From assembly GCF_041222825.1 (NCBI RefSeq), contig NZ_CP139482.1:2821001-2885000 (forward strand): DNA of 64,000 nt. Direction: 5' to 3'. Origin of the DNA: Candidatus Thalassolituus haligoni (GTDB taxonomy: Bacteria; Pseudomonadota; Gammaproteobacteria; Pseudomonadales; Oceanobacteraceae). The notes beneath the pieces were generated by a model that did no database searches, was not told where the DNA came from, and saw nothing but the letters and a program-made list of their open reading frames with translations. The position numbers were made by a program, and so were the translations under genes. Below, piece by piece: positions 10,455 to 19,980 of this stretch. The first letter of the stretch is position 1. Every line of letters starts with the position of its first letter.

Positions 10455-11252
10455 ATGAGTACCCACAACCACAGCAACGTCTCTCAGGGCACAAGCCAAC
10501 GGCCAGCCCCGTCGCCGGACGACGTCATCAGCATCACTAATCTGAATAAATGGTATGGCGACTTTCACGTCCTCAAAGACATTAACCTGACGGTCAAAAA
10601 AGGCGAACGGATCGTCGTTTGTGGCCCATCCGGTTCCGGTAAATCGACCATGATTCGCTGCATTAACCGACTGGAAGAATTTCAGCGCGGTTCACTGGTC
10701 GTCAACAGCATCGAGATGATCGACGATATCAAAAATATCGAAGCCATCCGCCGCGACGTCGGTATGGTGTTCCAGCATTTCAACCTGTTCCCTCATCTGA
10801 CCATTCTGGAAAACCTCACCCTTGGGCCAATCTGGGTGCAAAAAAAGCCCAAGGCAGAGGCTGAAGCCATGGCCATGAACTATCTGGAACGGGTCAAGAT
10901 TGCGGAACAGGCACTGAAATATCCCGGCCAATTGTCGGGTGGCCAGCAGCAGCGTGTTGCGATTGCCCGCTCGCTCTGCATGGCACCCCAAATCATGCTG
11001 TTCGACGAACCCACTTCTGCCCTCGACCCGGAAATGGTCAAGGAAGTCCTCGACGTGATGGTCGAACTGGCGGACGAAGGCATGACCATGATCTGCGTCA
11101 CCCACGAAATGGGCTTTGCCAAAAAAGTCGCCGATCGGGTGATCTTTATGGACGGTGGCGAAATCGTTGAGGAAAACACACCAGTCGAATTCTTCGAACA
11201 CCCTGAAACCGACCGTTTGCAACTGTTCCTCAGCCAGGTATTACAACACTGA
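10455..11252 (+). CDS. aapP: Polar amino acid ABC transporter ATP-binding protein (AapP type)
   Basis: ATPase that powers the AapJQM importer, 265 residues. Walker [10 protein letters not shown] lies at 57-65, the signature LSGGQQQR near 159 and Walker [13 protein letters not shown] near 180, followed by the switch histidine in [15 protein letters not shown]. All catalytic motifs are intact. The first 20 residues are a His/Ser/Pro-rich extension not needed for the fold. Last gene of the operon. Confidence 0.93.
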   Translation: MSTHNHSNVSQGTSQRPAPSPDDVISITNLNKWYGDFHVLKDINLTVKKGERIVVCGPSGSGKSTMIRCINRLEEFQRGSLVVNSIEMIDDIKNIEAIRRDVGMVFQHFNLFPHLTILENLTLGPIWVQKKPKAEAEAMAMNYLERVKIAEQALKYPGQLSGGQQQRVAIARSLCMAPQIMLFDEPTSALDPEMVKEVLDVMVELADEGMTMICVTHEMGFAKKVADRVIFMDGGEIVEENTPVEFFEHPETDRLQLFLSQVLQH

Positions 11253-11505
11253 GCAATACGCCACGCGGCGACTCCCCTGCGAGGTTGGCTCTGACTATTA
11301 CGATCGAGAGCCATCCCACGCCAATTTACCCGACAACTCAAAGCCAGAAGTGATTCAGGGCGCGGCAATCATAGGAATCAACGTCACTGCAACTCATCGT
11401 GCCAGAAAGCAGCACGATCAAAACTCGCCAACTTCGTACACTGCACTATGGACATCAATCGCCACCACTGACGTTTTTCCTCTGCCCTGACAATGGAGAC
11501 CGATT

Positions 11506-12366
11506 ATGAGCAATAACACCTATACGCCCCCCAGTGTATGGAACTGGGAACCGGGTAACGGCGGCAAGTTTGCCAGTATCAATCGCCCGATTGCCGGTGC
11601 TACCCACGACAAGGAATTACCCTTGGGTGAACACCCGTTGCAACTCTATTCGATGGGCACTCCCAACGGCATCAAGGTCACTATTCTGCTGGAGGAATTA
11701 TTGGTGCTGGGTAAAACCGCTGCAGAATACGATGCCTGGTTGATCCAGATTATTGACGGCGACCAGTTCGGCTCCGGTTTTGTTACGGTGAACCCGAATT
11801 CGAAGATTCCGGCGCTGATGGATTACAGCGTTAACCCGCCCCAACGAGTGTTTGAATCTGGTTCCATCCTGATGTATCTGGCAGAAAAATTTGATGCCTT
11901 TATCCCAGCAGACGCAGCCGGTCGAGCCGAGTGTTTTAACTGGCTGTTCTGGCAAATGGCCAGCGCACCGATACTGGGAGGTGGCTTCGGTCATTTTTAT
12001 GCTTACGCACCTGAAAAATTCGAATACCCGATCAACCGTTTCACCATGGAAGTCAAACGTCAGCTGGACGTACTGGATCAACACCTGGCAGATCACGCCT
12101 TTATGTGTGGCGACGAATACAGCATTGCGGATATCGCAATCTGGCCCTGGTATGGCGCGCTGATACTGGGACGGCTGTACGACGCAGCGGCGTTTATTGA
12201 GGCAGAAAGTTATACCCACGTTATGCGCTGGGCCAAAACCATCGACGAACGCCCGGCTGTTACACGCGGCCGTATTATCAATCGCAGCTGGGGCGAACCG
12301 CACGAGTACTTGAAAGAACGCCACAGCGCCAGTGATATTGATGCGGTTTTGCAAACAGGCATGTAG
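11506..12366 (+). CDS. yghU: YghU-like glutathione-dependent disulfide-bond oxidoreductase
   Basis: Glutathione transferase-fold protein, 286 residues, like E. coli YghU, which reduces disulfides such as 2-hydroxyethyl disulfide with glutathione. The start YTPPSVWNWEPGNGGKFASI and the N-domain glutathione segment VNPNSKIPALMD are YghU marks, and the C-domain carries FMCGDEYSIADIAIWPW. The N-terminal thioredoxin-like domain spans about 40-130 and the helical domain about 140-270. It stands alone, 253 bases after aapP. Confidence 0.93.
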   Translation: MSNNTYTPPSVWNWEPGNGGKFASINRPIAGATHDKELPLGEHPLQLYSMGTPNGIKVTILLEELLVLGKTAAEYDAWLIQIIDGDQFGSGFVTVNPNSKIPALMDYSVNPPQRVFESGSILMYLAEKFDAFIPADAAGRAECFNWLFWQMASAPILGGGFGHFYAYAPEKFEYPINRFTMEVKRQLDVLDQHLADHAFMCGDEYSIADIAIWPWYGALILGRLYDAAAFIEAESYTHVMRWAKTIDERPAVTRGRIINRSWGEPHEYLKERHSASDIDAVLQTGM

Positions 12367-12385
12367 ATCTAGGCATGTAGCTCTA
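12358..12385 (+). repeat. Two tandem 14-base copies across the yghU stop
   Basis: GGCATGTAGATCTA is followed directly by GGCATGTAGCTCTA (one difference). The first copy holds the yghU stop codon, the second repeats it just downstream. Probably a small local duplication. Confidence 0.6.
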
Positions 12386-12431
12386 GGCCACGGACGGAGC
12401 CGGGCCCTACGTCGGTTACAACCATCACACG

Positions 12432-12478
12432 TCATTTTGCCTCGTTCCCACACTCTGTTTGGGAACGAGGCAAAATGA
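12432..12478. repeat. 19-bp perfect inverted repeat between convergent genes (REP-like, bidirectional terminator)
   Basis: The arm at 12432-12450 is the exact reverse complement of 12460-12478, with loop CACTCTGTT. The inner part, CTCGTTCCCA...TGGGAACGAG, resembles a hairpin motif dispersed in many gammaproteobacterial intergenic spaces. A/T-rich outer ends allow it to terminate both yghU and ygiQ; the right arm ends one base before the ygiQ stop. Confidence 0.75.
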
Positions 12479-14788
12479 TTACTTCAATTTTCGAACGCGT
12501 TTTGGTAATTGCGCTTTGCCGGTATTTTTGCCGCCACTGTTGCCTGTCGTGCCCTTGCTTACCACACTACCTTGAGTACGCGGTTTGCTGGCTGCTTCGG
12601 CTTTTGAGGCAACCGACTGCTGCTTGGCCACCTTGCCCTGCACACCTCGGCCTTTGGCTTGATAGCCCGGACGCTGACGCCCTCCTGCCGGTGCATCTTC
12701 CGCCGGGATCAGGGCATTAGGGCCTTTGCCAATCAGGTCGTGTCGACCCATACGCTTGAGTTCTTCACGCAACATCGGCCAGTTACGTTCGTCATGGTAG
12801 CGCAGGAAGGCTTTTTGCAGCCGACGCTGTTCAATATCACGGGGAATGGTCATTTTTGCCGTTTTATAACTCATCCGTTGCAACGGATTGCGCTCAGAAT
12901 GGTACATGGCAGTGGCCAGTGACATCGGTGACGGATAGAAGGTCTGTACCTGGTCAACGCGCATTTTCTGGCTCTTGAGCCAGCGGGCCAGATTCATCAT
13001 ATCTTCGTTTTCGGTACCCGGATGCGCAGCAATAAAGTACGGCACCAGGTACTGCTCCTTACCCGCTTCCTTCGAAAACTTGTCGAACATACGTTTGAAA
13101 TTGTCGTAGGTACCCATCCCCGGTTTCATCATTTTATTGAGGACGTTTTTTTCGGTGTGCTCCGGAGCAATTTTTAACAAGCCACCGACATGATGAGTCA
13201 CCAGTTCGCGGACGTATTCCGGGTCTTCCACAGCGAGGTCGTAACGCAGGCCAGAGGCAATGGCAATACGCTTGATCCCCGGCAAGGCACGAGCGGCACG
13301 GTACAGTTCGGTGGTCGGTTTATGGCTGGTTTCGAGGTTTTTACAAATCCCCGGATGCACGCATGACAGGCGACGGCAATTTTTCAGAATCGTCTCGCTC
13401 TTGCACTTGAGCATGTACATATTGGCGGTTGGGCCACCGAGATCGGAGACGGTGCCGGTAAATCCTGGCACCTTGTCACGGATTTCCTCAATCTCGTGAA
13501 TGATGCTTTCCTGGGAGCGACTCTGGATAATGCGGCCTTCGTGCTCGGTAATAGAGCAGAAAGTGCAGCCACCAAAGCAGCCACGCATGATGTTCACCGA
13601 GAAACGGATCATATCGTAGGCGGGAATACGCGCTTCACCATACGCCGGGTGAGGAATACGCTGATACGGCAACGCAAAGACAGCATCCATTTCATCGGTT
13701 TCCAGCGGGATCGGGGGCGGATTGACCCATACTTCCTGGCTGCCGTGCTTTTGCATCAAGGGGTGAGCGTTGTAGGGGTTGGATTCCTGATGTAACACCC
13801 GTGAGGCATGAGCATAAAGAGCACTGTCGTTACGTACCTTGTCGAACGAGGGTAAACGAATATAGGTGCGACTGTTGTCGTGTTCGACCTTGCGCTGCAA
13901 TGGCATGGGTATAATTTTAATCGGCATGACGTCCGCGTCCACACCAGCCTCAATACCCGCTTCAGCGGCTTGCTGATCCGAGGCACAGCTTTCACTGTTG
14001 GCTTCTTTCATTTCGTACGGGTTGGCAATGACGTCGATTTTCCCCGGCCAGTCGATACGGGTAGAGTCGATTTCTGTCCAGCCTTGCGGTGGCGCATCAC
14101 GCAGAATTGCGGTGCCGCGCAGGTCGATAATATCCTTGATGTCGCGGCCCTCGGCCAGCTTGTGGGTCAGTTCCACCAGCGCTCGTTCGGCGTTGCCGTA
14201 AAGCAGAATGTCAGCGCCGGAGTCAATCAGTACCGAGCGCCGCACCTGATCGCTCCAGTAATCATACTGGGCAATACGGCGTAAACTGGCTTCGATACCA
14301 CCGATAACAATCGGGACGTCTTTGTAAACTTCACGTATTTTCTGGGAATAAACAATCACCGCCCGATCCGGGCGCTTGCCAGGTTCACCGCCGGGGGTAT
14401 AGGCATCTTCCGAGCGTACCTTGAGGTCGGCGGTATAACGATTGATCAGTGAGTCCATATTGCCCGCCGACACGCCGAAGTAGAAATTCGGCTTGCCCAG
14501 TCGGGTAAAGTCGCCCGGATTGTTCCAGTCCGGCTGACATATCATACCAACACGAAAACCCTGGCTTTCCAGCAACCGCCCAATGACGGCCATACCGAAG
14601 CTGGGATGATCCACGTAAGCATCACCGCACACGACAATAATGTCGCAGCTGTCCCAGCCCAACTGATCCATTTCCTCTCGCGACGTTGGTAAAAACGGTG
14701 CGGTGCCGAAACACTCGGCCCAATAGGGGAAATGCGAAAACAGATGCGGTACCTCGGTGGTGACCGGCTGCTGGTTGGACTGCGACAT
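12479..14788 (-). CDS. ygiQ: YgiQ family radical SAM protein
   Basis: Uncharacterised radical S-adenosylmethionine enzyme of the UPF0313/YgiQ family, 769 residues from the ATG at 14788, where family homology begins ([19 protein letters not shown]). An N-terminal B12-binding-like region precedes the radical SAM motif CFGGCTFC at about 402-409, which binds the 4Fe-4S cluster. A basic, low-complexity tail rich in Lys, Gly and Gln ends the protein. The frame stays open upstream to 15052 but that part has no family character. Substrate unknown. Confidence 0.94.
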   Translation of the reverse strand: MSQSNQQPVTTEVPHLFSHFPYWAECFGTAPFLPTSREEMDQLGWDSCDIIVVCGDAYVDHPSFGMAVIGRLLESQGFRVGMICQPDWNNPGDFTRLGKPNFYFGVSAGNMDSLINRYTADLKVRSEDAYTPGGEPGKRPDRAVIVYSQKIREVYKDVPIVIGGIEASLRRIAQYDYWSDQVRRSVLIDSGADILLYGNAERALVELTHKLAEGRDIKDIIDLRGTAILRDAPPQGWTEIDSTRIDWPGKIDVIANPYEMKEANSESCASDQQAAEAGIEAGVDADVMPIKIIPMPLQRKVEHDNSRTYIRLPSFDKVRNDSALYAHASRVLHQESNPYNAHPLMQKHGSQEVWVNPPPIPLETDEMDAVFALPYQRIPHPAYGEARIPAYDMIRFSVNIMRGCFGGCTFCSITEHEGRIIQSRSQESIIHEIEEIRDKVPGFTGTVSDLGGPTANMYMLKCKSETILKNCRRLSCVHPGICKNLETSHKPTTELYRAARALPGIKRIAIASGLRYDLAVEDPEYVRELVTHHVGGLLKIAPEHTEKNVLNKMMKPGMGTYDNFKRMFDKFSKEAGKEQYLVPYFIAAHPGTENEDMMNLARWLKSQKMRVDQVQTFYPSPMSLATAMYHSERNPLQRMSYKTAKMTIPRDIEQRRLQKAFLRYHDERNWPMLREELKRMGRHDLIGKGPNALIPAEDAPAGGRQRPGYQAKGRGVQGKVAKQQSVASKAEAASKPRTQGSVVSKGTTGNSGGKNTGKAQLPKRVRKLK

Positions 14789-15143
14789 AAATTTCAAGCT
14801 CTTGTATACACGGACTGGCGGACGCCAAAGAGCGGCTATTCTCCCAAAATTCGGGCCAAGACTGAAGAATAACCCAGTTAAATAGTCGGAAATTAACCAT
14901 AATATAGCAATTAACCCTGTCAACACTTGGCGAGCATGTAAGTAAGACGGAAGAACATGCCTTATTCCGGCTCCAGCTTGCCTGCTATCCCGTTTTAAAA
15001 CCCGGCACCGGCAAGGAGATAGCAGAAATCCGGCATTGGCAGCTGCGTCCATGACAACAGTCAGTCGCTCCCATACGCTGCTGCTATTCCGCCAAAAACT
15101 GCTACCATCGCTCTCCTAACTTGCCGAGATACAGCTCAACATA
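14789..15143. other. Divergent intergenic region, ygiQ / nasT
   Basis: 355 bases between the starts of ygiQ (minus) and nasT (plus). Both promoters must lie here. I see no clear sigma-54 element, dyad or structured RNA. Confidence 0.4.
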
Positions 15144-15764
15144 ATGTCCCACCGTGAATCACAAAAAAGACCGGGGAAAAACGCAACACCCCGAATCATG
15201 GTTGTCGACGATCAGGCGCCTCGTGCCGCGATCCTGCAGCAGGCCTTGTCGGATGCCGGCTGCGAAGTCGTTGCCTGTCTGGCCAGTGCTCAGGGCCTGA
15301 TGAAAAAGGTGATGGAACACCAGCCAGACGTCATCATTATCGACATCGAAAGTCCCGACCGAGACATGCTGGAGCACATGACCGTGCTTAACCAACATAA
15401 CCCTAAACCGGTGATTATGTTCTCCGATGAAGACGACCCCGCCACCATTGAAAAAGCAGTGCGTGCGGGTGTCAGCGCCTACGTCGTCGACGGGCTCAAT
15501 CCTGCCCGCGTCAAGTCGATCATGGATGTCGCCGTCGCCCGTTTCCGGGAGTTTCAGGCATTACGTGGTGAACTGGAAAAAACCAAAAACCAGCTGGCTG
15601 ACCGACGCTTGCTGGACGAAGCCAAATCTTTGTTGATGAAGCAAAAGAACATGTCGGAAGAAGAGGCGTATCACGCCATGCGCAAGATGGCTATGGATCG
15701 TGGCCAACGTATGGTCGATGTCGCTAAAAACATCATTTCGGTGATGAACCTGCTGAACGGTTAA
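15144..15764 (+). CDS. nasT: ANTAR-domain response regulator NasT
   Basis: RNA-binding antiterminator of nitrate assimilation genes, 206 residues. A receiver-like domain (about 17-130, acidic pair near 22-23 and VIIIDIESPD with Asp67) is joined by a helix to a C-terminal ANTAR domain (about 145-200; LLDEAKSLLMKQKNMSEEEA). ANTAR domains bind paired hexaloop hairpins in nascent leaders and prevent terminator formation. NasS, encoded 7 bases downstream, holds NasT inactive until nitrate or nitrite binds. Likely targets are the leaders of nrtA and of the NirB-like gene. Confidence 0.95.
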   Translation: MSHRESQKRPGKNATPRIMVVDDQAPRAAILQQALSDAGCEVVACLASAQGLMKKVMEHQPDVIIIDIESPDRDMLEHMTVLNQHNPKPVIMFSDEDDPATIEKAVRAGVSAYVVDGLNPARVKSIMDVAVARFREFQALRGELEKTKNQLADRRLLDEAKSLLMKQKNMSEEEAYHAMRKMAMDRGQRMVDVAKNIISVMNLLNG

Positions 15765-15771
15765 CCTGACT

Positions 15772-16941
15772 ATGACAGATACTGATACCCAACTGGAAAA
15801 ATCCGACCTGATACTGGGCTACATGCCACTGAGTGACAGCCTTCCATTACTGGTTGCCGATACCCAGGGCTATTTTGAGGCCGAGGGCCTTCACGTCGAA
15901 CTGCAACAAGAAGTATCCTGGGCCAATATTCGCGACAAGGTACTGGTCGGTCACCTCGATGGTGCCCAGATGCTGGCCCCCATGCTATTGGCAACCCATC
16001 TCGGTCTTGGCGGCCTGAAAAAAGCCATGATGACCCCCTTTGCCTTCGGCCTGAATGGCAACGCCTTTACCATCTCACGATCGTTAGGTAAACAACTGGA
16101 CGCCAATTCTCCTGAGCATGTTCTAGCCGGTGACGCCGTCGCTGCTGGCAAGGCATTAAAACAGGTTATCAAGGCACGGCGTTCTTGCGGCGACCAACCG
16201 CTGGTGTTTGCCACCGTTTACCCTTACTCCATTCATAATCTGTTACTGCGTGACTGGCTGGCAGCCTCAGGTGTTGACCCGGATCAGGACGTCACGCTGG
16301 TCGTTCTGCCACCGTCACAGATGGTAGATCACCTGTCGCTGTCCCACATCGACGGATTTTGTGCTGGTGCACCCTGGAACTCAGTGGCTATCCAGAAAAA
16401 TGTCGGTGAATGCCTGCTGACTGGCCCCGACTTATGGCGCAGTGCCCCAGACAAGGTACTCGGCTTGACTCAGGAGTGGGCCAACGCCCATCCCAATACC
16501 ACTCTGGCGCTGGTACGTGCGCTGGACAAGGCGACGGTCTGGCTGGATGAGAATCGCAACGCCGCAGGCACATTACTGGCTGAAGCCATTCATGTACCCA
16601 TTGCCGCAGCCCTGCCTGCGCTGGTCGGCGAATTTATCTACCGCACTGGTGAAACCAAACAACAACAGCCGGATATGTTGATATTCCATCGCTCTCTCGC
16701 CAATTATCCATGGCAGGAACATGGCTGCTGGTTCCTGAAACAGATGCAACGCTGGGGCTGGGTCAGTTCCGCACTGGACTGCGAAGAAGTGGTGAGCCAC
16801 TGCTACCGCACCGATCTGTACCACCAGGCGCTGCAGCTACCCACCTTGCTGGAAGGCACCCAACTGTCGTTGGATCACAGCGAAGAATGGCAACTCGAAG
16901 GCATTGTCATGTCACCCACTGCGTTTACCTATCGTCGTTGA
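15772..16941 (+). CDS. nasS: Nitrate/nitrite sensor NasS
   Basis: Cytoplasmic homologue of the nitrate-binding protein NrtA, 389 residues and without a signal peptide. It shares with the NrtA encoded next the segments LVADTQGYFEAEGLHVELQ, DGAQMLAPM and FCAGAPWN. In this family NasS senses nitrate or nitrite and releases NasT when bound. It is co-transcribed with nasT (7-base gap). The lack of a signal peptide separates it from a transport protein. Confidence 0.93.
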   Translation: MTDTDTQLEKSDLILGYMPLSDSLPLLVADTQGYFEAEGLHVELQQEVSWANIRDKVLVGHLDGAQMLAPMLLATHLGLGGLKKAMMTPFAFGLNGNAFTISRSLGKQLDANSPEHVLAGDAVAAGKALKQVIKARRSCGDQPLVFATVYPYSIHNLLLRDWLAASGVDPDQDVTLVVLPPSQMVDHLSLSHIDGFCAGAPWNSVAIQKNVGECLLTGPDLWRSAPDKVLGLTQEWANAHPNTTLALVRALDKATVWLDENRNAAGTLLAEAIHVPIAAALPALVGEFIYRTGETKQQQPDMLIFHRSLANYPWQEHGCWFLKQMQRWGWVSSALDCEEVVSHCYRTDLYHQALQLPTLLEGTQLSLDHSEEWQLEGIVMSPTAFTYRR

Positions 16942-17141
16942 CCAAGCCAAACCGCATGCCACTGGTTTGGCATGCGGGCACTGCCTGGGCCATATGACAC
17001 CCCATCAGTGACACCCCACCAGTACCCTTCCTTCCCTGAAACCTCGTAGTCTGCCCACTGTCGCCCCTCCGTAAAGCCACAACCTACCCTGGAGCCATCG
17101 GTCAATAAACGCCCCAAACCGGGGTGGGCTAGCAACATGCT

Positions 17142-17156
17142 GCACCAGATTTGTGC
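17142..17156. promoter_or_regulatory. NtrC-like dyad upstream of nrtA
   Basis: GCACCAGATTTGTGC has the GCAC-N7-GTGC arrangement of NtrC enhancer sites. It lies about 94 bases before the start site predicted from the sigma-54-like element at 17217-17233. An almost identical dyad, GCACCAGCACTGTGC, lies upstream of amt. Confidence 0.55.
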
Positions 17157-17216
17157 TGTCATATCGTGCGATCACGATGCCATACCGTTCACGACCCAGG
17201 GAAAAGATATCGATTC

Positions 17217-17233
17217 AAGGCCAACAGAATGCC
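17217..17233 (+). promoter_or_regulatory. Candidate sigma-54 promoter of nrtA
   Basis: AAGGCCAACAGAATGCC has GG at 17219-17220 and GC at 17231-17232, spaced by exactly 10. The surrounding match is moderate. A rival element, TTGGCACAGCGTTTGAA at 17290-17306, matches the -24 part better but has GA for GC at -12, and it would start the transcript too late to include the upstream hairpin at 17281-17302. Confidence 0.4.
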
Positions 17234-17280
17234 CGCTATTCGGGCTTTCTGGCCCGTTTCGTTCATTTTTCTGGTTTATT

Positions 17281-17302
17281 AAACGCTTTTGGCACAGCGT
17301 TT
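17281..17302 (+). promoter_or_regulatory. First leader hairpin upstream of nrtA
   Basis: AAACGCT pairs with AGCGTTT over 7 bases around an 8-base loop (TTTGGCAC). Its place fits the first of the paired hairpins in an ANTAR target, but the loop is not a standard hexaloop, so its role is uncertain. Confidence 0.35.
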
Positions 17303-17320
17303 GAATAACAGTCCATACAT

Positions 17321-17338
17321 AAGCCCAACGGCGGGCTT
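17321..17338 (+). promoter_or_regulatory. ANTAR (NasT) target hairpin in the nrtA leader
   Basis: AAGCCC-AACGGC-GGGCTT: a perfect 6-bp stem closing a hexaloop with A at position 1 and G at position 4, the bases conserved in ANTAR-binding loops. It lies 24 bases before an intrinsic terminator and downstream of nasT-nasS. Confidence 0.7.
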
Positions 17339-17362
17339 CATTTGAAAACACAGAATCCAAGC

Positions 17363-17402
17363 AAAGGCGCTACAACGTTAATCGTTGTCGCGCCTTTTTT
17401 TT
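17363..17402 (+). terminator. Leader terminator before nrtA
   Basis: AAAGGCGC...GCGCCTTTTTTTT with an inner ACAACG/CGTTGT stem and TTAAT loop, ending in eight T. It lies 33 bases before the nrtA start, so most transcripts would stop here unless antitermination occurs. The arm AAAGGCGC is shared with the terminator before the NirB-like gene. Confidence 0.85.
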
Positions 17403-17435
17403 GTTTAAAAACCCGCTCCAGAGAGAGGAAGCATA

Positions 17436-18821
17436 ATGCAAGGAATTAACCAACTGCGCCGGAAATTACTGACCAGCGCCGCCATTCTGGCAACTGGTCT
17501 GGTAACAATTGGTGCACCTGCAGCGCTGGCGAAAGAGTATCCTGAAAAAGAAGAACTCAAGTTTGGCTTTATCAAGCTGACTGACATGGCTCCTCTGGCC
17601 ATTGCGTATGAAAAAGGCTATTTCGAAGACGAAGGCCTGTACGTCACTCTGGAAGCGCAAGCAAACTGGAAAGTACTGTTGGATCGCGTTATTGATGGCC
17701 AGCTCGACGGTGCACACATGTTGGCAGGCCAGCCTCTCGGTGCCACCATTGGTTTTGGTACCAAGGCCGACATCATCACCGCTTTCAGCATGGATCTGAA
17801 TGGTAATGCCATTACCGTTTCCAACGACATCTGGAAGCAAATGAAGCCTTACGTGCCTATGGGTGCCGATGGCAAGCCAGTGCACCCGATCAAGGCAGAT
17901 GCACTGAAGCCGGTCGTTGACAAGTACAAGGCGGAAGGCAAGCCGTTCAACATGGGTATGGTATTCCCGGTATCCACGCACAACTATGAGCTGCGTTACT
18001 GGCTGGCGGCTGGCGGCATTCACCCTGGCTACTATGCACCAGCCAAGGGCGATACCTCCGGTAAGATCAACGCCGATGCGCTGCTGTCTGTCACCCCGCC
18101 ACCACAAATGCCATCCACCATGGAAGCTGGCACCATCTATGGTTACTGCGTGGGCGAACCCTGGAACCAGCAAGCCGTATTTAAAGGTATCGGCGTACCG
18201 GTGGTTACTGACTATGAAATCTGGAAAAACAACCCTGAAAAAGTCTTTGGTGTAAGCCAGCAATGGGCTGAAAAATACCCGATTACCCATAAAGCCGTGG
18301 TCAAGGCACTGATCCGTGCAGCAGCCTGGCTGGATGCGGACAACAACGCCAACCGTCCTGAAGCTGTAAAAATTCTCTCCAAATCTGACTATGTCGGCGC
18401 CGATTACGACGTTATCGCCAATTCCATGACCGGTACCTTTGAATACGAGAAAGGCGACAAGCGTGACGTGCCTGATTTCAACGTGTTCTTCCGTTACAAC
18501 GCCACCTACCCGTACTACTCCGATGCTATCTGGTACCTGACCCAAATGCGTCGTTGGGGTCAGATTGCCGACGAGAAGCCAGACAGCTGGTATATGGACG
18601 TGGCCAAAAAAGTCTACCGTCCTGACATCTATGCCACAGCTGCCAAAGAGCTGATCAAGGAAGGCAAACTGAAAGCGGCTGACTTCCCTGACTTCGGCAA
18701 GGAAGACGGCTTCAAGGCACCACAAACCCAGTTCATCGATGGTATTACCTACGATGGCAAAGAACCTAATGCCTACTTGAAGAAATTCAAGATTGGTCTG
18801 AAAGGTGACGACACTATCTAA
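17436..18821 (+). CDS. nrtA: Nitrate ABC transporter substrate-binding protein NrtA
   Basis: Periplasmic nitrate-binding protein, 461 residues. The N-terminus has twin arginines (RRKLLTS) and a hydrophobic stretch ending ALA-KEYPEK near residue 33, so export may be by Tat. The mature protein has the NrtA/CmpA marks [31 protein letters not shown] and [15 protein letters not shown]. An AGAGAGGAAG ribosome binding site precedes the ATG. The gene heads a nrtA-nrtB-nrtC operon and follows a terminator-bearing leader that should be controlled by NasT. Confidence 0.95.
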   Translation: MQGINQLRRKLLTSAAILATGLVTIGAPAALAKEYPEKEELKFGFIKLTDMAPLAIAYEKGYFEDEGLYVTLEAQANWKVLLDRVIDGQLDGAHMLAGQPLGATIGFGTKADIITAFSMDLNGNAITVSNDIWKQMKPYVPMGADGKPVHPIKADALKPVVDKYKAEGKPFNMGMVFPVSTHNYELRYWLAAGGIHPGYYAPAKGDTSGKINADALLSVTPPPQMPSTMEAGTIYGYCVGEPWNQQAVFKGIGVPVVTDYEIWKNNPEKVFGVSQQWAEKYPITHKAVVKALIRAAAWLDADNNANRPEAVKILSKSDYVGADYDVIANSMTGTFEYEKGDKRDVPDFNVFFRYNATYPYYSDAIWYLTQMRRWGQIADEKPDSWYMDVAKKVYRPDIYATAAKELIKEGKLKAADFPDFGKEDGFKAPQTQFIDGITYDGKEPNAYLKKFKIGLKGDDTI

Positions 18822-18945
18822 CTATCCATAGATAGGTCTGATCAGTGTGCCTGCCAACGCCACAAGTGATGGCAGGCACACGACACATAGCGGGGAAGTT
18901 TCCCCGAAAGTCAGCAACTACCCCGCTACCCCGGAGATATAAAAA

Positions 18946-19950
18946 ATGAATATTGCACTGTCGAACCTGCCGTGGCTTGAGCCCATCGTGAAAATCATAC
19001 AGGGCGACAACATAAGCCAGAATGTCCAGATCATAGCCAAAGCCATTGGCGTACCGCTGGCAGGTATCCTGGTATTTTTGATGATCTGGCACGGAGCGGC
19101 CAGCAATATCGAAACCTCGCTGGGTAATTTCCCCGGCCCGGCCGATGTTTACGAACAAAGCAAAGGTCTGATTGCGGAACATTTTGCAGAGCGCGAAAAA
19201 GCCGAGGCCTTTTATGAGCGCCAGGATGAGCGCAATGCAGCCCGTATGGCGAACGACCCGGATTACGTACCCAAAATTCGTGATTACACAGGTAAAGCCA
19301 CCTATTTCGATCAGATTCTAACCAGCCTGATCACCGTCCTGACCGGTTTTATTCTGGCATCGATTATCGCCATTCCACTGGGCATTCTGACCGGTCTTAG
19401 CTCAACGCTGAATGCCGCGTTCAACCCGATCATCCAGATATTCAAACCGGTATCGCCATTGGCCTGGTTACCACTGGTGACCATGGTTGTCAGCGCTGTG
19501 TATGTCTCTGATGATCCGACCGTACCCAAGTCGTTTATCAACTCCATGATCACGGTGATGTTGTGTTCCCTGTGGCCTACCCTGCTGAATACTTCCGTCG
19601 GTGTTGCCTCTATCTCACCGGATTTGCAAAACGTCAGCCAGGTACTGCGTCTGAACTTTATTACCCATGTCACCAAGATTGTACTGCCATCGGCCATTCC
19701 GATGATGTTCACCGGCTTGCGCCTGTCACTGGGGATTGCCTGGATGGTATTGATCGCAGCTGAAATGCTGGCCCAGAACCCAGGCCTCGGCAAGTTCGTC
19801 TGGGATGAGTTCCAGAACGGATCATCCGACTCCCTCGGCCGTATTATGGTTGCTGTTATCACCATTGGTCTGATTGGTTTTGCCCTCGACCGCCTCATGC
19901 TCAGCCTGCAAAAAGCAGTGTCCTGGGACAAATCCGCCAACGTACGCTAA
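18946..19950 (+). CDS. nrtB: Nitrate ABC transporter permease NrtB
   Basis: Inner-membrane permease, 334 residues, of the NrtB/SsuC/TauC class. A hydrophobic span near 25-45 is followed by a charged cytoplasmic or periplasmic segment (AEREKAEAFYERQDERNAARM), then the permease core from about 120 with the EAA-like loop SQVLRLNFITHVTKIVLPSA. It should pair with NrtA and the ATPase encoded next. A 124-base gap separates it from nrtA, and 30 bases separate it from the ATPase gene. Confidence 0.94.
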   Translation: MNIALSNLPWLEPIVKIIQGDNISQNVQIIAKAIGVPLAGILVFLMIWHGAASNIETSLGNFPGPADVYEQSKGLIAEHFAEREKAEAFYERQDERNAARMANDPDYVPKIRDYTGKATYFDQILTSLITVLTGFILASIIAIPLGILTGLSSTLNAAFNPIIQIFKPVSPLAWLPLVTMVVSAVYVSDDPTVPKSFINSMITVMLCSLWPTLLNTSVGVASISPDLQNVSQVLRLNFITHVTKIVLPSAIPMMFTGLRLSLGIAWMVLIAAEMLAQNPGLGKFVWDEFQNGSSDSLGRIMVAVITIGLIGFALDRLMLSLQKAVSWDKSANVR

Positions 19951-19980
19951 GTCACGTCAATCGACACCGGAGAATTTATT

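Noticed and set aside
17226..17250. Hairpin AGAA-T-GCCCG/CGGGC-T-TTCT near the nrtA promoter as the first ANTAR hairpin.
   Set aside because: Its loop has five bases without the A1/G4 pattern, and it overlaps the -12 box of the promoter candidate.
17466..18725. 419-codon minus-strand frame opposite nrtA.
   Set aside because: nrtA is clearly real and conserved; the antisense frame has no recognisable protein features.
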